A DNA stretch of 63,300 bases from Thermovorax subterraneus. GTDB lineage: Bacteria > Bacillota > Thermosediminibacteria > Thermosediminibacterales > Thermosediminibacteraceae. Location: contig JAKIHM010000013.1 in NCBI GenBank assembly GCA_021608145.1, positions 1 to 63,300 of the forward strand, given 5' to 3'. Positions 25,019 to 34,059 of the stretch are shown here, piece by piece; position 1 is the stretch's first letter, and each line of letters opens with the position of its first letter. The notes below the pieces were generated by a model, which was not told the origin of the DNA, searched no databases, and was given only the letters and a program-made list of their open reading frames with translations. The position numbers were made by a program, and so were the translations under genes.

Positions 25019-25392
25019 TGGAACATTTCACTAATCCCAGAAACGTAGGAGAAATCCCGGATGCGGATGGAATCGGAGAAGTTGGAAACCCGGTGTGCGG
25101 GGATCTAATGAAGATATATATAAAAGTTAAAGACAACGTGATCGAAGACATTAAATTTAAGACTTTCGGATGCGGAGCCGCCATAGCCACCAGCAGCATG
25201 GTTACAGAAATGGTAAAGGGAAAGACTATAGATGAAGCATTAAAGGTAACAAACAAAGCTGTCGCCGAGGCTTTGGGCGGATTACCCCCAGTGAAAATGC
25301 ATTGTTCAAATCTCGCTGCCGATGCCCTGCACGCTGCCATTGAAGATTACAAGAGAAAAAAGGAGAGGAAAGATGTCGCTGAACAAAAATAG
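25000..25392 (+). CDS. iscU: Iron-sulfur cluster scaffold IscU/NifU N-domain
   Basis: A 130-residue scaffold with the three cluster cysteines C33 (VCGD), C58 (FGCGAA) and C102 (MHCS), plus the conserved D35 that makes clusters labile. Clusters are built here from IscS sulfur and iron. GGAGG precedes the ATG at a suitable distance. The last residues are highly charged ([14 protein letters not shown]) and overlap the mnmA start by 20 bases. No HscA/HscB or ferredoxin gene is present, which is usual for this Firmicute type of isc cluster. Confidence 0.95.
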   Translation: MYSEKVMEHFTNPRNVGEIPDADGIGEVGNPVCGDLMKIYIKVKDNVIEDIKFKTFGCGAAIATSSMVTEMVKGKTIDEALKVTNKAVAEALGGLPPVKMHCSNLAADALHAAIEDYKRKKERKDVAEQK

Positions 25393-26464
25393 AGTGGTGG
25401 TTGCCATGAGCGGTGGAGTTGACAGCTCCATCTGCGCTTATTTATTGAAGGAACAAGGCTACGAAGTTATAGGTATCACGATGCAAATCTGGCAGGACCC
25501 TTCCGAAGAATACATATACCGGGAAGGGGGCTGTTGTTCCATCGGTGCCGTATATGATGCGCGTAAAGTGGCTGAAAAGCTAAAAATTCCTTATTACGTG
25601 CTGAATTTCAAGGAGTTATTCAACGAAAAGGTAATTGACTACTTTGTGGACGAATACCTGGTAGGAAGGACTCCAAATCCCTGCATAGCTTGCAATAAAT
25701 ACATTAAGTTCGAAGCCCTTTTAAAAAAAGCGATGGAAATCGATGCTTATTATTTGGCCACAGGCCATTACGCCAGAATAGAATACGACGGCGAATCCGG
25801 GAGGTACCTTTTAAAGAAGGGAAGGGATAAAACCAAGGATCAATCTTACGCCCTCTACAACCTGACTCAGGAACAGCTTGAACATCTGCTGCTACCTTTA
25901 GGAGAATTCACAAAGAGTCAGATTAGAGAAATCGCCCGTAAAGCCGGTTTGCCCGTGGCGGAAAAGCCAGACAGCCAGGAAATCTGCTTCGTCAATACGA
26001 ATTACAAAGACTTTCTCAAAGAAAGGGCGGTTGAGCGGATAAAGCCGGGACCAATTTTGGATATGAGCGGAAGAGTTTTAGGCCAGCACGATGGAATTGC
26101 CTTTTATACCATCGGTCAGAGGCGAGGCTTGGGTATTTCGGCTGGAAAACCGCTCTACGTAGTCGACATTGACCCAGAAAAAAATGCAATAATAGTGGGT
26201 GAAGAAAAGGACCTCTTTTCGAAAGTATTTCAAGCGGAAGAAATCAATTGGATAGCTTTCGATTCACTAACTCAAAAAATTAGGGCTTACGCAAAAATAC
26301 GTTACAACTTTGAAGAAAAACCAGCTGAAATTTATCCATTAGACTCTGGCAACGTAAAGGTCATTTTTGAAGAACCTCAAAAATCAGTAACCCCTGGACA
26401 GTCGGTGGTTTTTTATGACGGCGATTTGGTCTTAGGCGGTGGCATAATAGCTAAAAAGGGATAA
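25373..26464 (+). CDS. mnmA: tRNA-specific 2-thiouridylase MnmA
   Basis: A 363-residue enzyme that adenylates and thiolates U34 of tRNA-Lys, -Glu and -Gln. The PP-loop SGGVDSS is at 13-19, the catalytic cysteines are C104 (NPCIACNK) and C205 (QEICFV), and C-terminal beta-barrel domains follow. It starts at ATG 25373 with AGGAGAGG just upstream; an in-frame ATG 17 codons earlier lies inside iscU and lacks a site. Joined to iscS, as in many Firmicutes, it takes persulfide sulfur from the desulfurase. It ends 12 bases from the convergent end of the flagellar operon. Confidence 0.97.
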   Translation: MSLNKNRVVVAMSGGVDSSICAYLLKEQGYEVIGITMQIWQDPSEEYIYREGGCCSIGAVYDARKVAEKLKIPYYVLNFKELFNEKVIDYFVDEYLVGRTPNPCIACNKYIKFEALLKKAMEIDAYYLATGHYARIEYDGESGRYLLKKGRDKTKDQSYALYNLTQEQLEHLLLPLGEFTKSQIREIARKAGLPVAEKPDSQEICFVNTNYKDFLKERAVERIKPGPILDMSGRVLGQHDGIAFYTIGQRRGLGISAGKPLYVVDIDPEKNAIIVGEEKDLFSKVFQAEEINWIAFDSLTQKIRAYAKIRYNFEEKPAEIYPLDSGNVKVIFEEPQKSVTPGQSVVFYDGDLVLGGGIIAKKG

Positions 26465-26476
26465 TAACGGCAAAAG

Positions 26477-26758
26477 CTAAATTTTTACGTCAATATGATC
26501 GCTGCTTTTTTTAAAGGGGTTTTCCCTTTTTTTATTTTTTTCTTCTTTTCTCCTTTCTTTTTCTGAAGTCACCTCAATTTTCTCCGATTTAGTGGGCGAA
26601 TTTACTTTTCGCTTTTCTATTTCCTGCTGTTTTTGAAACTGCACGCCCAGCATAGTTTGTACCGCTTTGCCGGATTCCTGCAGATTCTGATGTTCTTTTG
26701 CCACTTCCAAAGTCTTCGGAATAATTACCCGCATGTCAACAGGCCGCAAGACCTTCAC
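26477..26758 (-). CDS. Small charged protein at the end of the fla/che operon
   Basis: A 93-residue protein of unknown function. The N-terminal half (VLRPVDMRVIIPKTLEVAKE) looks ordered. The C-terminal half is almost entirely Lys, Glu, Arg, Asn and Ser, and ends NPFKKSSDHIDVKI. Short proteins of this build follow DUF342 genes at the end of fla/che operons in clostridia, as far as I recall. It overlaps the DUF342 stop codon by four bases, so it is probably translated by coupling. No membrane segment or signal peptide. I assign no function. Confidence 0.7.
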   Translation of the reverse strand: MKVLRPVDMRVIIPKTLEVAKEHQNLQESGKAVQTMLGVQFQKQQEIEKRKVNSPTKSEKIEVTSEKERRKEEKNKKRENPFKKSSDHIDVKI

Positions 26759-28188
26759 CTTCTTTCATACGGTCGAGACTTTATCTGACCTTCGTGATTG
26801 TAAAAAGTTACGTGTTCGTATTTGTCTTTTAGCCTGATGCTTGCATTACCTATAGTAATGTTTACTCCAGGAAAAACCATATCACTAGCAGAAACTTTAG
26901 CAAATGACACGGCTTCAATGAGTATCGACAGTCTCTCCTTTTCTTCCTCCAATTCTTTCTTTTTTTCTAAAAGTTCAGTTTCTGATTCCTTCAACCTTTT
27001 AGCCATTTCGATTCTTTCGGGTATTTCTATCCCTCTATTTACCTGTTTTATTATAATTTCTAGGGCAGTTTTGATTTTAGCCAAATTGTTTTCCACGGTT
27101 TCAAGTTCATGATTTATTTCATACATTCTTCTTTTATATTCGGGATTCACCCCTACCTCCAATACAGTCACTGTTGCCATCGGCGACCCTATAACTTTTG
27201 CATTTATCTCTTTCCCAGCCCTTGCGCTGCCTCCTACCAAAAGACCTTTTTTCCCTTTTACTTCTATTTTGTTTCCCGCTGAAACTAAGCTGTGCATTAT
27301 TGCTTCATTCACGATCACATCTTTTCCGGCTTCTAAAGTGCAGTTTTCCGCAAATTTTGCCACAATGTCGCCGGCAGCTTTTACCATCGCTTTACCCATG
27401 CCTCGTATACCTCTTTTTAACAAAATCTTCCCTCCTGCAATGAGCTCGGCTGCTTCCACATAACCTTCTACTTCTATATCTCCTTCTGCTTTAACTTTAT
27501 ACCCGCTCTTTATATTTCCGTAGACTTTTACGCTTCCAACAAAATCTATATCTCCTGTCGCCGGCCCCACATCTCCCTTTATTTCCATTACCGGTAGCAC
27601 GCTAATTCTTTCTCTGTCAACCACCGGATGTCCATCGATGGCTGAATAGAAAAAATTCCCATCATCCGATAATGTAACATTTTTCCCCTGCCGAAGCCTA
27701 ACTTGTTTACCATCTTTTGCGGGTAATACCTTGCCGGTTACTGTCTTCCCTGGAGAACCCTTTTCCGGAGGAATTATCTCGGCCAGCAATTGCCCCTTTT
27801 TAACGTTGGTAATAAACCCAAGGTCGTGAAAATCTACCCTTCCATCTTCAGTGATCTTAGGTTTTAATTCCTTGTTAATCTCTACGTGATATACAATTTT
27901 CCCATCTTTACCTTCCTTTGGCTCTATTCCCCTCGCTATTTCGACAGGAGTATCGTAAATGCCCTTTTCTAGCATTTCACTTATTTTGTCTACATCTATC
28001 CCGAATACAACTCCCTTTTCGTTCAGTTCTTTTAAAATATCGTCTATACTTATGTTTATTTTATCCTTAAAAGATGAAATCAAAGTCAGTGTTGCACTCA
28101 TTTCGTCTCTTGAAATTTCAACACGAACAAAACAGTCTTTTCCCTCACCATTCTTATCTACCGGATAGTTTAAGTTTGTTTTTTCCAT
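26755..28188 (-). CDS. DUF342 (FapA-like) polymer-type protein
   Basis: A 477-residue DUF342 protein. It has an N-terminal mixed region with GKTVTGKVLPAKDGK, then a repetitive beta-helix-like central part made of short Gly/Val/Lys repeats (about 200-330; EIKGDVGPATGDIDFVGSVK, GNIKSGYKVKAEG), then a coiled coil (about 345-420). Related proteins are called FapA and often neighbour flagellar or chemotaxis genes, but their role is not settled; bactofilin-like assembly is a structural guess. ATG at 28188 has AGGGGG nine bases before it. It follows fliA by six bases. Confidence 0.85.
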   Translation of the reverse strand: MEKTNLNYPVDKNGEGKDCFVRVEISRDEMSATLTLISSFKDKINISIDDILKELNEKGVVFGIDVDKISEMLEKGIYDTPVEIARGIEPKEGKDGKIVYHVEINKELKPKITEDGRVDFHDLGFITNVKKGQLLAEIIPPEKGSPGKTVTGKVLPAKDGKQVRLRQGKNVTLSDDGNFFYSAIDGHPVVDRERISVLPVMEIKGDVGPATGDIDFVGSVKVYGNIKSGYKVKAEGDIEVEGYVEAAELIAGGKILLKRGIRGMGKAMVKAAGDIVAKFAENCTLEAGKDVIVNEAIMHSLVSAGNKIEVKGKKGLLVGGSARAGKEINAKVIGSPMATVTVLEVGVNPEYKRRMYEINHELETVENNLAKIKTALEIIIKQVNRGIEIPERIEMAKRLKESETELLEKKKELEEEKERLSILIEAVSFAKVSASDMVFPGVNITIGNASIRLKDKYEHVTFYNHEGQIKSRPYERR

Positions 28189-28194
28189 CAATTT

Positions 28195-28935
28195 TCACCC
28201 CCTAAAATAGGCTCTCTTTCTGCTCAGGCTACCTCTCAGTCTCATTATCGCTTTCGTATGGAGTTGAGAGACCCGCGCCGGCGAAAGATTTAAAACCATA
28301 GAGATTTCTTTCAAATTCAATCCCTCGTAGTAATAAAGGGCAACAACAAGTTTTTCTTTGCTTGGAAGTCTATCTATCGCATCCCCCAACAATTTTTTCA
28401 ATTCCTCTTTCTCCACATAACGTTCCGGTCTTTCATCTTCCTCTGCCACTACTGACAATACCTCTTCAAGAGACACCACGCTGGTTGCAGCCAATTCTCT
28501 GTAAGTTCGTTGCAGTTCGTCCATGGTAATATTTAACTTTCTGCATATGTCTTCATCCCTTACATTTCCTTCTAACTCTTGTTCTAACTCTGAAAAAGCC
28601 TGTTGCAGAATCTTCGCTTTCTCTAAAGCCTTTTGGGGTATCCAGTTCAACCTTCTCAGTTCATCGAGCATTGCTCCTTTGATTCTCATATAGGCAAACG
28701 TTTCGAACTTTACTCCCTTTTCTACATCGAATCTGTCAATGGCCTGCAAAAGACCTATGATCCCAGCACTTACAAGGTCATCATAGTCCACAGATGGCGG
28801 CAAATTGATGGCCAGCCGGGCTGCTATATGTTTTACTAAAGGAATGTACATTTTTACAATTTTTTCTTTTATTGTAGAATCACCTTTTTTCCTATATTCG
28901 ACCAATAGATTTTCCGCCCTGACTGCCTCCTGCAC
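28195..28935 (-). CDS. fliA: Flagellar sigma factor FliA (SigD)
   Basis: A 246-residue sigma-28 of the FliA/WhiG type. Region 2 (VDYDDLVSAGIIGLLQAIDRFD; FETFAYMRIKGAMLDELRR), region 3 and the region 4 helix-turn-helix (LNLKEISMVLNLSPARVSQLH) are complete. It directs RNA polymerase to late flagellar and motility genes once the hook-basal body is finished. The start is GTG, with GAGGTGG five bases upstream. As in Bacillus sigD, it sits near the 3' end of the fla/che operon, so its level depends on how much transcription reaches this far. No flgM is in the window. Confidence 0.95.
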   Translation of the reverse strand: MQEAVRAENLLVEYRKKGDSTIKEKIVKMYIPLVKHIAARLAINLPPSVDYDDLVSAGIIGLLQAIDRFDVEKGVKFETFAYMRIKGAMLDELRRLNWIPQKALEKAKILQQAFSELEQELEGNVRDEDICRKLNITMDELQRTYRELAATSVVSLEEVLSVVAEEDERPERYVEKEELKKLLGDAIDRLPSKEKLVVALYYYEGLNLKEISMVLNLSPARVSQLHTKAIMRLRGSLSRKRAYFRG

Positions 28936-28952
28936 CCGACCACCTCAAATCG

Positions 28953-29438
28953 TCATAGTATTTTTATTCCGTGCCCTATGGTTTTTACGGTTAATTTCCC
29001 CGTTTCGCAGCAAAATTCAATAGTTCTTCCGTAATTGCCTTCTACATCTTCGGCAATTAAATCTATATTTAGCTGATTTAATTTCCTTCTTACTGCCTCC
29101 ACATTTCTCTTTCCTATCATCATTACGCTGTTTTCTGACTTCAACTGAAACATCTGAGCTCCTCCTGCTATTTTTGCGACTAGATTTTTGGTGCTTGCCC
29201 CTTCATCTTTCAACTCAGCAATCAAATGATCTATCGCAGTATCAGCAAACTTACCAGGATTAAAGTCTTTTTTACCAGCCAAGCTGCTATCAGGAAGCAT
29301 GATATGAGCCAAACCACCTATTTTCCTAACTCCGTCATATAGCGTAACTCCTACGCACGAACCTAGGCCAAAAGACACGAGCAATGCCGGTGCTTTGGCT
29401 GTCTTATATTCTCCCATCCCCACTCGAATTATTTCCAT
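28953..29438 (-). CDS. cheD: Chemoreceptor glutamine deamidase CheD
   Basis: A 161-residue CheD, which deamidates specific glutamines of chemoreceptors and also binds CheC. The catalytic Cys (GLGSCVGVTLYD, C28) and His (GGLAHIMLPDS, H45) are present. The start has GAGG seven bases upstream, inside the 3' end of cheC, and the two genes overlap by 35 bases. Together with cheC it forms the adaptation branch found in Bacillus and Thermotoga. Confidence 0.95.
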   Translation of the reverse strand: MEIIRVGMGEYKTAKAPALLVSFGLGSCVGVTLYDGVRKIGGLAHIMLPDSSLAGKKDFNPGKFADTAIDHLIAELKDEGASTKNLVAKIAGGAQMFQLKSENSVMMIGKRNVEAVRRKLNQLNIDLIAEDVEGNYGRTIEFCCETGKLTVKTIGHGIKIL

Positions 29439-30042
29439 CAGAAGTCCTCACTCCAATAGTGTTTAAAAGTACTTTAAATGCACTGTCATCATCGGGTATG
29501 AGGAAAAAGTGAACCTTTATATCGTCCAAACCTTCTTCGAATTCAGTTTCCAACAAAAATGCAGTATCTCCTATATAGCCATAAAGGCTCAATGGAACAC
29601 TGAGTATGGCACCTGCCATGTCAATGGCAAGGCACGGCACTGAAATTCTTAAAGATAACCGCGTAAAATCCGCAAGTGCCGCTACGAAGGCACTAGCAAT
29701 TATATTTCCCATCTCTTTTAATGCAGACTCTTCTAAAGCCGTCAAATTCAATTCTAACTTTTCTTGCCCCAGCATTATCTTTAACAGATTTAATGTGCCT
29801 GCGGGCTGGATTATAAATAAAATATTAAACTCAAGCTCACCTTCAATTCTAAAGAAAATTCCCGTGACCATATTCTCTGGTCCGCCGACCAACTTTGAAA
29901 CTTCATCGAAAGGTAATGCTTTGACTTCCGGAATTTTCATCTTTACCTTTTTTGCTAAAAGCATCGACAAAGCCGTCGCAGCATTTCCCGCCCCAATGTT
30001 GCCTATCTCTTTAAGAGCATCCAATTCTATCTCTTTGAACAT
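29404..30042 (-). CDS. cheC: CheY-P phosphatase CheC
   Basis: A 212-residue CheC. It carries two phosphatase helices of the ExxN type: LKEIGNIGAGNAATALS near the N-terminus and LKEMGNIIASAFVAAL in the middle. It dephosphorylates CheY-P, and CheD binding stimulates it. The length is normal, and both active-site pairs look intact. It lies between cheW and cheD in the operon and overlaps cheD. Confidence 0.95.
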   Translation of the reverse strand: MFKEIELDALKEIGNIGAGNAATALSMLLAKKVKMKIPEVKALPFDEVSKLVGGPENMVTGIFFRIEGELEFNILFIIQPAGTLNLLKIMLGQEKLELNLTALEESALKEMGNIIASAFVAALADFTRLSLRISVPCLAIDMAGAILSVPLSLYGYIGDTAFLLETEFEEGLDDIKVHFFLIPDDDSAFKVLLNTIGVRTSDGNNSSGDGRI

Positions 30043-30052
30043 ACCTTTAACC

Positions 30053-30505
30053 TCACATTGCAGCCCGCGCCTCTACCTCGCCGGGCTTTAAAATTTTTTC
30101 AAGATTAAGTATTATGAGCAGCCTGTCACCTATTTTCCCTATTCCTTCCAAAAAATCGGAACTTATGTTTCCTGCCACCGATGGAGGCGGTTCGATGGAA
30201 TCCTGTGTCAATTGAACAACTTCGGTTGCAGAATCCACTATCATCCCCACAGTCAAATCATCAAGCATCACAATAATAATTCTCGTGTCAGGCGTAATTT
30301 CACCAGAAGCAAGGCCGAATCTCTTTTTCAGGTCTATTACCGGAATTATTTCGCCCCTGAGGTTTATAACTCCCTCCACAAAGTCCGGTGCTTTCGGGAC
30401 TCTGGTTATCGGCATCATTCGCTCAATCGTATTTACTTGCATGATGTCCACGCCGTATTCTTCCTGTCCCAATTTGAAAACGACGAATTGGCGAATTTCT
30501 TCCAT
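30053..30505 (-). CDS. cheW: Chemotaxis adaptor CheW
   Basis: A 150-residue single CheW domain (FVVFKLGQEEYGVDIMQVN; VINLRGEIIPVIDLKKRFGL). It couples chemoreceptors to CheA in the membrane-associated array. A stretch resembling the P5 domain of the neighbouring CheA is expected. GGGGGAA lies before the ATG. It sits 20 bases after cheA. Confidence 0.95.
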   Translation of the reverse strand: MEEIRQFVVFKLGQEEYGVDIMQVNTIERMMPITRVPKAPDFVEGVINLRGEIIPVIDLKKRFGLASGEITPDTRIIIVMLDDLTVGMIVDSATEVVQLTQDSIEPPPSVAGNISSDFLEGIGKIGDRLLIILNLEKILKPGEVEARAAM

Positions 30506-30525
30506 CCATAATTCCCCCTTGTCTT

Positions 30526-32502
30526 TTATATCAATGCATTTATATCCAAGATCAGAGCAACCTGTCCGTTCCCTAAAATGGTAGCTCCAGCGATGAATTT
30601 TATGTTTTTTAAGAAATTCCCTAGAGATTTGATCACTATCTCTTGTTCTCCCAATAGGTTATCAACGATCAACCCCACTTCTTTATCGCCTTTTTTAACT
30701 ATCACCACCGTAAGGGTTTCCTCGTCAGATTCACCGGCTGAAATGTCCAGTATTTGGTGAAGCCTCAGTATCGGAATTACGTTTCCTCTCAGCAAAATCA
30801 CTTCGTTGTTCTGAACCTTCCTCAATTCTTCTTTTTGAAGAATCACTATTTCTTTAATCGAGCTTAATGGAATTGCGTATTTTTCCTTGCCCAACTCTAC
30901 CATTAATGCCTGTATTATGGCCAAAGTCAGCGGCAGCCTTATCAAAAATGTAGTACCTTCATCCTTTTTTGTCTTTACCTCTACTGAACCACCCAGAGAT
31001 TCGATCTTCGTTTTAACAACGTCCAAACCTACTCCTCTTCCAGAGATATCGGTAACTTTCTCTTTTGTACTGAATCCCGGTTCAAAAAGGAAATTTAATA
31101 TTTCATTTTCTTTCAATTTTTTCCCTTGGACTTTATCCACCAGATTTAAATTTTGAGCTTTTTCTAAAACTTTTTCTAAATCTACGCCACGTCCGTCGTC
31201 GGACACTTCTATTACCACATTATTGCCGTCGTGATATGCCTTGAGCTTCAATGTACCTTCTTGGGGCTTTCCTTTTTTTATCCTTTCCTCCGGAGTCTCT
31301 ATGCCATGGTCCATCGCATTTCTTATAAGGTGTACCAGCGGGTCTCCAATCTCATCGATTATCGTCCTGTCGAGTTCGGTTTCGGCTCCTTCAATTATCA
31401 GATTAACCTGCTTTTTCAACTCCTTTGAAAGGTCCCTGACTACCCTAGGAAAGCGGTTGAATACGTTCTCTATGGGTATCATTCTCACCTTCATGACTGC
31501 ATCGTGGAGACTTGAAGTAATCCTCGCTAGGTATTCTAGGGCCTCTCGCCTTTTCTGCACATGTTCAGGAGTCCTATCCTGTTCTTCCAGACGGGTTTTT
31601 ATTATAATAAGCTCGCTAACTAAATTCATAAGGTTATCCAATCGCTCTATATCAACCCTAAGCGTCTTTGTAGTGTTTTTTATTTTGGTTTTATCACCGG
31701 TTTTATCGGATGTAAATGTAATTTGACTTGAAACAGATAATTCGCTTTCGCCCGTTTTATTCATTTCGGCATTCATTTTTATTTCTTTTACAGTGACACT
31801 TTTTATCTCCGACACGGAATTTACGGCATCCAAAATTTCTTTTTCCGATTTCGGCGATACCAAATATATATAAAATTCATTTTCGAATTTTTCATCTTCT
31901 ATATCCTGAACATGAGGTCTAGTTTTAATAATGTCACCTAAATTTTCCAGAGCCTTGAATACCAAAAAAGCCCTGGCTGACTTCAAGAGACAGTCGTCAC
32001 TTAATCTTATCAGCACCTCCCATATTTTCAAATTCTTTCTCGAAGCTTCTTCCATAATCCGAATTTCGAATTCATTGAAAGGAGCTTCGTCTTCTTCAGA
32101 AGGTTCCTTTAAAATCAATTCACTTTCCCCTGCGAGAAACTTTCTTAATTTGTCGACACTAGAAGTAATTTCTATCTGGCCTTCACTTCCTTCTAAAGAA
32201 ATATTTTCTAGCATCTTTTGAATTAAATCCACACATTCTAACAGTATATCCACAATAGAACTCGTCACTAAAAATCTGCCGTTTCTTATCTCGTGCAGCA
32301 AGTTTTCCATCTCATGGGTTAATTCTGATATTTTGTTGAACCCCATAGTCCCAGCCATGCCCTTCAGCGTATGGGCAGACCTGAAAATCTCTTCTACCAC
32401 TTCTTGAGTAGGGTTCTTTTCAAGATTTAACAGATTGCTATTTAAGTTTTCTACGTGTTCCGTTGCTTCCTCTAAAAAGACGTTTAAATAACGGCTATCC
32501 AT
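30526..32502 (-). CDS. cheA: Chemotaxis histidine kinase CheA
   Basis: A 658-residue kinase. The order is a P1 Hpt domain with the phosphorylated His in SAHTLKGMAGTMGF (about residue 44), a P2-like CheY-binding region (about 165-240), the P3 dimerisation helices, and the P4 ATPase with HLIRNAMDHGIETPEER and DISGRGVGLDVV. The C-terminal P5 CheW-like domain (VELGKEKYAIPLSSIKEIV; LRGNVIPILRL) follows. It passes phosphate to CheY. ATG at 32502 is nine bases from AGGAGG; an ATG two codons earlier is only three bases from it. Confidence 0.96.
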   Translation of the reverse strand: MDSRYLNVFLEEATEHVENLNSNLLNLEKNPTQEVVEEIFRSAHTLKGMAGTMGFNKISELTHEMENLLHEIRNGRFLVTSSIVDILLECVDLIQKMLENISLEGSEGQIEITSSVDKLRKFLAGESELILKEPSEEDEAPFNEFEIRIMEEASRKNLKIWEVLIRLSDDCLLKSARAFLVFKALENLGDIIKTRPHVQDIEDEKFENEFYIYLVSPKSEKEILDAVNSVSEIKSVTVKEIKMNAEMNKTGESELSVSSQITFTSDKTGDKTKIKNTTKTLRVDIERLDNLMNLVSELIIIKTRLEEQDRTPEHVQKRREALEYLARITSSLHDAVMKVRMIPIENVFNRFPRVVRDLSKELKKQVNLIIEGAETELDRTIIDEIGDPLVHLIRNAMDHGIETPEERIKKGKPQEGTLKLKAYHDGNNVVIEVSDDGRGVDLEKVLEKAQNLNLVDKVQGKKLKENEILNFLFEPGFSTKEKVTDISGRGVGLDVVKTKIESLGGSVEVKTKKDEGTTFLIRLPLTLAIIQALMVELGKEKYAIPLSSIKEIVILQKEELRKVQNNEVILLRGNVIPILRLHQILDISAGESDEETLTVVIVKKGDKEVGLIVDNLLGEQEIVIKSLGNFLKNIKFIAGATILGNGQVALILDINALI

Positions 32503-32538
32503 TCTCATTAACCTCCTATGATGAAAACTTCTTTCATT

Positions 32539-33177
32539 TTATATATAACCCTTCTGGCGCAGCTTTCTTTGCTCCGCTAAAACGAACTTTATGATGTCGT
32601 CCCTTTGCTGTTCGCTTATATCTATAAATTGCACTCCTACATTATACTGCTGGACACGCCTCAATTGGTCCTTTTCTATCCTTACGACTCTTGCCTTCAA
32701 CTCTAGTTCTTTAAAATCTAGTGGCAACTTTAATTCAACAAAATCTCCTTTCTCTAACTGCCTGCCAAAATAAATCAAGGCGCCGCTTGCACTTAGGTCA
32801 ACCAAAAAAGCTTTCATCCAACTATCCGAATCAATAGGCCTTAATTTTATCCTTCTCATCACCTGAACCCTGAAGTAGTTCCTGCGCTGATTTTTTTCCG
32901 GCTTTCCATCCAACACCACACCTATGACAGGAATGGGAGCGTATTTTTTTTCCACCACTTTCCCTTGGATGTAATAAAAACTGTTGTTTTTTGCAAAATA
33001 TATTTTGATGGTCTCTTCGGATTCAAGGAAAAAGATCTTCCCCTCGAAAAAAGGCATTCCCAAAAAATATCTTTCGTTTTCAATATCTTCCACTTTACTC
33101 GGCAATAATATCTTTTGTTTGTCTCTTTCCACCTCAATTTCCACTCTCATTCCAATTTCCAAAATCGAGTTCTTCAT
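32539..33177 (-). CDS. PilZ-domain c-di-GMP receptor (YcgR/MotI type)
   Basis: A 212-residue protein with an N-terminal YcgR-like domain and a C-terminal PilZ domain. The c-di-GMP-binding residues are visible: QRRNYFR (R98, R99, R103) and DLSASG (127-132). Homologues in Bacillus (MotI, formerly YpfB/DgrA) bind MotA when loaded with c-di-GMP and disengage the stator. Placement between flhG and cheA supports a motility role. It links second-messenger level to swimming, which is inferred from family and context. Confidence 0.9.
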   Translation of the reverse strand: MKNSILEIGMRVEIEVERDKQKILLPSKVEDIENERYFLGMPFFEGKIFFLESEETIKIYFAKNNSFYYIQGKVVEKKYAPIPVIGVVLDGKPEKNQRRNYFRVQVMRRIKLRPIDSDSWMKAFLVDLSASGALIYFGRQLEKGDFVELKLPLDFKELELKARVVRIEKDQLRRVQQYNVGVQFIDISEQQRDDIIKFVLAEQRKLRQKGYI

Positions 33178-33192
33178 GAGCTTCCCCCATCC

Positions 33193-34059
33193 TTACTTCA
33201 TCATAAAGGATAGCAATCTTTTTATCCAACCGCCGACAGTTTGAATATTCGATTCAAGGGAGGTTTCTTCTACCAGAAGTTTACTTGCTATATTGATCAT
33301 GCATTTAGACGGCAGGCTGTCAGGGTATTTGAGAAAAAACGGAACCTGTTCCATATTGGCTCTAAATACGGCTTTATCCTCCAGTATGAATCCAAGATAA
33401 TTCAAGGTAATATTCAAAAACTTTTCCGATGCATTTATCAATTTTTGAGCGGTCGTTTCGGCAACCTTGTAGTTATCTACTTTGTTTACTACGATGTGGA
33501 TTCTTCTAACATCCTCATGAACCAACTTTATGACCGCATACGCATCGGCCAAAGCGGTATGTTCTGGAGTAGTAATTACGATTACCTCTTCCGATGCTCT
33601 AACGAAATTTATTACGTTTTTCGATATCCCAGCACCGGTATCTATTACCATAAAATCTACAGGCACATCGATGCTGCTGAAGGCGTTAATCAAAATACCG
33701 ATTTCGCTCTCGGATAAATTCGCCAAACTGTAAAGTCCCGACGCCCCCGGTATAATCCTTATTCCCGCCGGGCCGTGTATTATAATGTCACTTATTGATT
33801 TTTGTCCATTCAATACGTGAAGCAGGTTGAATTCCGGCGCCATGCCAACTAGAATGTCTACATTGGCCAGTCCCAAATCGGCATCCACTAGGAGAACATT
33901 CTTTCCCATATTTTGCAAGGCTATCGACACGTTAACTGCAAAATTGGTTTTTCCCACCCCTCCCTTTCCGCTAGTAACCGCAATAACCCGAACAGAATCG
34001 GCCATTTTCAGAGAATTCTTTTTTGCCAAAGTTCGCAATTTACTGGCCTGGTCGTTCAT
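33193..34059 (-). CDS. flhG: Flagellar number regulator FlhG (MinD/ParA family)
   Basis: A 288-residue P-loop ATPase with deviant Walker A GKGGVGKT (31-38), switch motif VDADLGLANVD, and DFMVIDTGAG. A C-terminal amphipathic helix (VGGWIKRLLSFMMK) would tether it to the membrane. An N-terminal DQASKLR segment fits the part that activates FlhF GTPase. It controls number and placement of flagella. ATG at 34059 overlaps the flhF stop by one base and has AGGGGG nine bases upstream. Sequence upstream in frame belongs to flhF. Confidence 0.94.
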   Translation of the reverse strand: MNDQASKLRTLAKKNSLKMADSVRVIAVTSGKGGVGKTNFAVNVSIALQNMGKNVLLVDADLGLANVDILVGMAPEFNLLHVLNGQKSISDIIIHGPAGIRIIPGASGLYSLANLSESEIGILINAFSSIDVPVDFMVIDTGAGISKNVINFVRASEEVIVITTPEHTALADAYAVIKLVHEDVRRIHIVVNKVDNYKVAETTAQKLINASEKFLNITLNYLGFILEDKAVFRANMEQVPFFLKYPDSLPSKCMINIASKLLVEETSLESNIQTVGGWIKRLLSFMMK

